Shown here one piece after another: positions 5,696 to 7,908 of a stretch of 7,908 bases of DNA. The notes beneath the pieces were generated by a model. The model saw only the letters and a program-made list of their open reading frames with translations, was not told the DNA's origin and made no database searches. The stretch lies in contig NZ_LWHB01000186.1 in assembly GCF_001889065.1 (NCBI RefSeq), positions 1 through 7,908 on the forward strand, given 5' to 3'. The position numbers and the translations under genes were made by a program. Position 1 is the stretch's first letter; every line of letters starts with the position of its first letter. This stretch comes from Suttonella ornithocola (lineage in GTDB: Bacteria > Pseudomonadota > Gammaproteobacteria > Cardiobacteriales > Cardiobacteriaceae).

Positions 5696-6595
5696 ATGCT
5701 TAATACTGTTGCTTTTTACGGTGCCCTGGAAACAGGGCTTATTTATGCACTTGTTGCTTTTTCAATCTATCTGTCTTTTCGTGTGTTAGATTTTCCAGAT
5801 TTAACCATTGAAGGCACGTTTCCTTTAGGTGGCGCCGTTGCCATTCAACTCATTTTATACGGATGGAATCCTTGGCTTGCAACAGTTGTTGCTATGCTTG
5901 CAGGTACAATCGCTGGAATGATTACCGGTTTTTTAAATGTTCGTCTTAAAATTATGAATTTATTGGCGGGCATTTTAGTAATGTATGGATTGTATTCCAT
6001 CAATTTGAGAATAATGGGGCGACCTAATTTACCTGTAGGCAGTAAAGAAACGGTTTTAACGCCTTTTTATGAATTGCCGCTATCTTTTCCTCAAGTTCCG
6101 GTTTTATTGTTTAGCATTGTGGTAGTAATCGTTGCGTTGCTATTGTGGTTCTTTATGAAATCTGAAACAGGATTAGCAATGAGAGCAACTGGCGCCAATC
6201 CAGGAATGGCGCGCGCACAAGGCATCGCTACGGGAAAAATGGTCATACTAGGTATTGCCATTGCGAATGGTTTGGTTGGATTATCAGGAGCATTATTTGC
6301 ACAAAGCCGTATGGCAGCGGATGCTACATTAGGGACAGGAGTATTGGTCATTGGTTTAGCATCGTTAATCGGCGGTGAGGCTATTTTAAGCCCTAAGAAT
6401 GTCTTTCGCGCTTTATGCGCTTGTATCATCGGAAGCATTTTATTCCGCTTAGTTGTTGCAATTGCTTTAAACGGTGGAAGCGGTTTTGGTTTACAACCTG
6501 GAGATATCAATATTATTACGACGGTAATTATGTTGTTGGCAATTAAATTTGGTGGTATTAAAAGTCTTGCAGGAAAAATAAGAGCAAAAAAATGA
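5696..6595 (+). CDS. ABC importer permease, LivH/TrpY-like (BPD_transp_2 family)
   Basis: A 299-residue inner-membrane permease of the branched-chain-amino-acid type, matching the usual length of TrpY-like proteins partnered with TrpX binding proteins. About eight hydrophobic segments are visible. Family landmarks are LETGLIYALVAFSIYLSFRV (11-30) and DFPDLTIEGTFPLGGA, and then the cytoplasmic coupling region with ETGLAMRATGANPGMARAQG and the stretch GVLVIGLASLIGGEAI. The C-terminus is basic (KIRAKK). One permease gene implies a homodimer. The Shine-Dalgarno is modest (GGA about 7 bases upstream), but ATG 5696 gives the family N-terminus. The last four bases ATGA overlap the ATPase start, so translation is probably coupled. 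Confidence 0.93.
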   Translation: MLNTVAFYGALETGLIYALVAFSIYLSFRVLDFPDLTIEGTFPLGGAVAIQLILYGWNPWLATVVAMLAGTIAGMITGFLNVRLKIMNLLAGILVMYGLYSINLRIMGRPNLPVGSKETVLTPFYELPLSFPQVPVLLFSIVVVIVALLLWFFMKSETGLAMRATGANPGMARAQGIATGKMVILGIAIANGLVGLSGALFAQSRMAADATLGTGVLVIGLASLIGGEAILSPKNVFRALCACIIGSILFRLVVAIALNGGSGFGLQPGDINIITTVIMLLAIKFGGIKSLAGKIRAKK

Positions 6596-7386
6596 TTCAA
6601 GCAAATAATCTGTACAAAACATTTAATCCTAAAACACCACTAGAAAATCCCGTTTTACAAGGATTGTCTTTGTCTTTAGAGGCAGGAGAGTTTGTAACCG
6701 TTATTGGTTCAAATGGCGCTGGGAAATCTACTTTTCTCAATGCCTTATCTGGAGAAGTATTTGTTGATAAGGGCGAAATTATTATTGATGGTAAAAATGT
6801 TACTCGCTTATCAACCCATAAACGCAGCAATTTAGTCGCCCGTGTTTTTCAAGATCCTCTTGCTGGAACCTGTGCCAATTTGACTATTGAAGAAAATCTT
6901 GCGCTTGCAATGAAGCGCGGAGGAAAACGTGGCTTAACGCCAGCGGTTAAACAGCGCTATCTTAATCGATTTAAAGAGGCGTTAGCGCAGTTAGGATTAC
7001 ATCTAGAAAGCCGCTTAGGCGATAGAATGGGATTATTATCTGGTGGTCAACGACAAGCAGTAAGTTTGCTGATGGCAAGTTTACAGCCTTCAGCTATTTT
7101 ATTGCTTGATGAGCATACCGCCGCACTTGATCCTAAAACAGCTGCTTTTGTTTTAGAGTTGACAAAAACAATCGTTAATGAAAAACAACTAACGACTTTA
7201 ATGGTCACGCATAGTATGCGGCAAGCATTAGATATTGGGACACGAACTGTCATGCTACATAGAGGGCAAGTTGTTTTTGATATTGCAGATGAAGCTCATG
7301 CAAATCTTGATGTTCCAGATTTGTTGCAGCTTTTTGAAAAACATCGAGGAGAAAAAGTAAGCGATGATGCATTGCTACTAGGATGA
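6592..7386 (+). CDS. ABC importer ATPase, TrpZ-like
   Basis: A 264-residue nucleotide-binding subunit that powers the permease encoded just upstream. It has Walker A GSNGAGKST (39-47), a Q-loop in RVFQDPLAGT (Gln87), signature LSGGQRQ (149-155), Walker B ILLLDEH (169-175), the D-loop AALD, and switch His207 in VTHSM. DEH instead of DEP after Walker B is, to my knowledge, normal for this subfamily (DEHTAALDPKTA), so it is not a defect. No fused extra domain is present. It would work as a homodimer on the cytoplasmic side of the permease. Translation starts within the permease stop (ATGA). It is the last gene of the operon. Confidence 0.94.
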   Translation: MIQANNLYKTFNPKTPLENPVLQGLSLSLEAGEFVTVIGSNGAGKSTFLNALSGEVFVDKGEIIIDGKNVTRLSTHKRSNLVARVFQDPLAGTCANLTIEENLALAMKRGGKRGLTPAVKQRYLNRFKEALAQLGLHLESRLGDRMGLLSGGQRQAVSLLMASLQPSAILLLDEHTAALDPKTAAFVLELTKTIVNEKQLTTLMVTHSMRQALDIGTRTVMLHRGQVVFDIADEAHANLDVPDLLQLFEKHRGEKVSDDALLLG

Positions 7387-7415
7387 TTTTCTTGATATCT
7401 TTTTACATTGATAAG

Positions 7416-7430
7416 TGCCATTAGATGGCA
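7416..7430 (+). terminator. Hairpin after the ABC operon, possible weak terminator
   Basis: TGCCAT (7416-7421) pairs perfectly with ATGGCA (7425-7430) around a TAG loop, 29 bases after the ATPase stop. What follows is TCATACATTT, not a T run, so intrinsic termination is doubtful. Confidence 0.35.
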
Positions 7431-7509
7431 TCATACATTTGGGTAAGCAGATAAACCTATCGAATAGAGTACATTTTCTTAAATCAAAAACGCTTAAAAA
7501 GGAATATCA

Positions 7510-7584
7510 ATGGGAAATATCCGCTTTGAACAAGTGAATAAGATTTACGGTAAAAATTGTGAAGCCGCCCGACTAGGGAAATAG
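7510..7584 (+). pseudogene. Remnant of an ABC transporter ATPase gene (first ~19 codons)
   Basis: A 24-codon reading frame, MGNIRFEQVNKIYGKNCEAA then RLGK and stop. The first 18-19 residues look like the start of a full ABC ATPase of the PotA/FbpC/UgpC-like class (xIRFEQVxKxYGKN, the A-loop Tyr region). AAGGA lies about 6 bases upstream of the ATG, so the original translation start seems preserved. The similarity ends around 7565-7570 and nothing after it continues an ABC domain; Walker A is absent. A deletion or replacement removed the rest. The IS edge is about 100 bases further on, so the IS insertion itself is not the break point. The match is by eye and short. Confidence 0.55.
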
Positions 7585-7640
7585 ATAGACAATTGCATCA
7601 TTGTCCTGTCCCCAATTAGAAATCGGCATTGTCTATTTTT
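7585..7640 (+). terminator. Inverted repeat ATAGACAAT/ATTGTCTAT followed by T run
   Basis: ATAGACAAT (7585-7593) and ATTGTCTAT (7628-7636) are perfectly complementary. GC/GC pairs add two more if T7594 bulges. The T run is 7636-7640. The loop is long (about 30 bases), so this is either a long-loop intrinsic terminator belonging to the lost gene's end or the ends of a tiny mobile remnant. The rest of 7594-7665 has no gene I can recognise. Confidence 0.35.
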
Positions 7641-7665
7641 CGCTGGCATTTAGCATACCAATATA

Positions 7666-7908
7666 TATAGTCAAATCACTTATAATCCAATCTATCCAAA
7701 GCAGATATAAAGAACAACTTGTAGTAGAATTATCAAAAACAAACTGAGCATATCCTATGACCTACTGCTGCCAATTCCGACAGAAAATTCTTAACGATAT
7801 TGCTAATGGAGAAACTTGGCGCGCTGTTGCAAAGCGCTACAAGATCAGCAAATTCACCGTCTATAGCTGGATTAAAAATCCCCATCCTAAAGGCTTTACT
7901 GAGCGTAA
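7666..7908 (+). mobile_element. IS630-like insertion sequence, 5' part only (right copy)
   Basis: This is the same element as at 1-159 in inverted orientation, reading rightwards out of the window. It starts in a TATATATA stretch (7662-7669), which fits TA-targeted insertion but leaves the exact border ambiguous by a few bases. The noncoding lead is about 90 bases, then the transposase begins at 7757. The right half of the element is outside the window. Confidence 0.8.
7757..7908 (+). CDS. IS630-like transposase N-terminus (helix-turn-helix), cut by window edge
   Basis: Fifty codons open to the window edge with no stop. The product starts MTYCCQFRQKILNDIANGET. A helix-turn-helix of the Transposase_14/IS630 type follows: WRAVAKRYKISKFTVYSWIK, in which the second helix SKFTVYSWI is the recognition helix, then PHPKGFTER. 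In IS630 elements this domain binds the terminal repeats and the DDE catalytic domain follows, often in a second frame joined by frameshifting; that part is not visible here. The start ATG is shared with the left copy. Confidence 0.72.
   Translation, partial: MTYCCQFRQKILNDIANGETWRAVAKRYKISKFTVYSWIKNPHPKGFTER

Noticed and set aside
6091..6600. 169-codon minus-strand frame
   Set aside because: Antisense shadow of the permease gene; the plus-strand product has clear family motifs.
7170..7176. DEH instead of DEP after Walker B as a damaged ATPase
   Set aside because: The position of the element is normal and DEHTAALD is, as far as I recall, typical for TrpZ-like ATPases; the other catalytic motifs are intact.
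7546..7602. Short minus-strand frame through the scar region (starting near 7602)
   Set aside because: Eighteen codons, no ribosome site and no recognisable sequence; likely chance.
1..7908. Composite transposon carrying the ABC importer
   Set aside because: The block between the IS copies includes rnpB, ettA and ubiA, which are core chromosomal genes, so mobility as a unit is unlikely even though inversion is possible.

Overview
The window looks like chromosomal DNA of a low-to-moderate GC gammaproteobacterium. The evidence is an RNase P RNA close to the E. coli type, an EttA that aligns over its whole length with the E. coli protein, a proteobacterial UbiA, and substrate-binding proteins with ordinary (non-lipoprotein) Sec signal peptides, which fits a Gram-negative periplasm. 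I cannot name the genus from sequence alone; a Cardiobacteriales-like organism is only a guess.

Layout. Both ends carry the 5' part of the same IS630-like insertion sequence, as inverted copies with their upstream ends facing inward (1-159 and 7666-7908; 158 of 159 shared bases identical). The left IS cuts a phage-type integrase gene after codon 61 (339-157, minus). Next comes a minus-strand RNA block: rnpB (904-579), then tRNA-Arg(CCU) (566-491) only 12 bases downstream. The tRNA 3' half does not pair properly with its 5' half, as if an element had integrated there. Then come ettA (2708-1047, minus) and the divergent ubiA (2779-3639, plus), which share a 70-base intergenic region with overlapping predicted promoters.

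From 3696 to 7386 a four-gene plus-strand operon encodes an ABC importer of the TrpXYZ type: two tandem paralogous periplasmic binding proteins, one LivH-like permease and one ATPase. The permease and ATPase genes overlap by 4 bases. The two binding proteins presumably feed one membrane complex, and they differ at positions that are otherwise conserved in the family. Downstream (7387-7665) is a scarred region with a 24-codon remnant of another ABC ATPase gene, a terminator-like inverted repeat, and then the right IS.

I do not see an undescribed defence or mobile system. The points most worth checking are the rnpB-tRNA arrangement, the mismatched tRNA acceptor stem beside an integrase remnant, the duplicated and diverged binding proteins, and the inverted IS pair around housekeeping genes.
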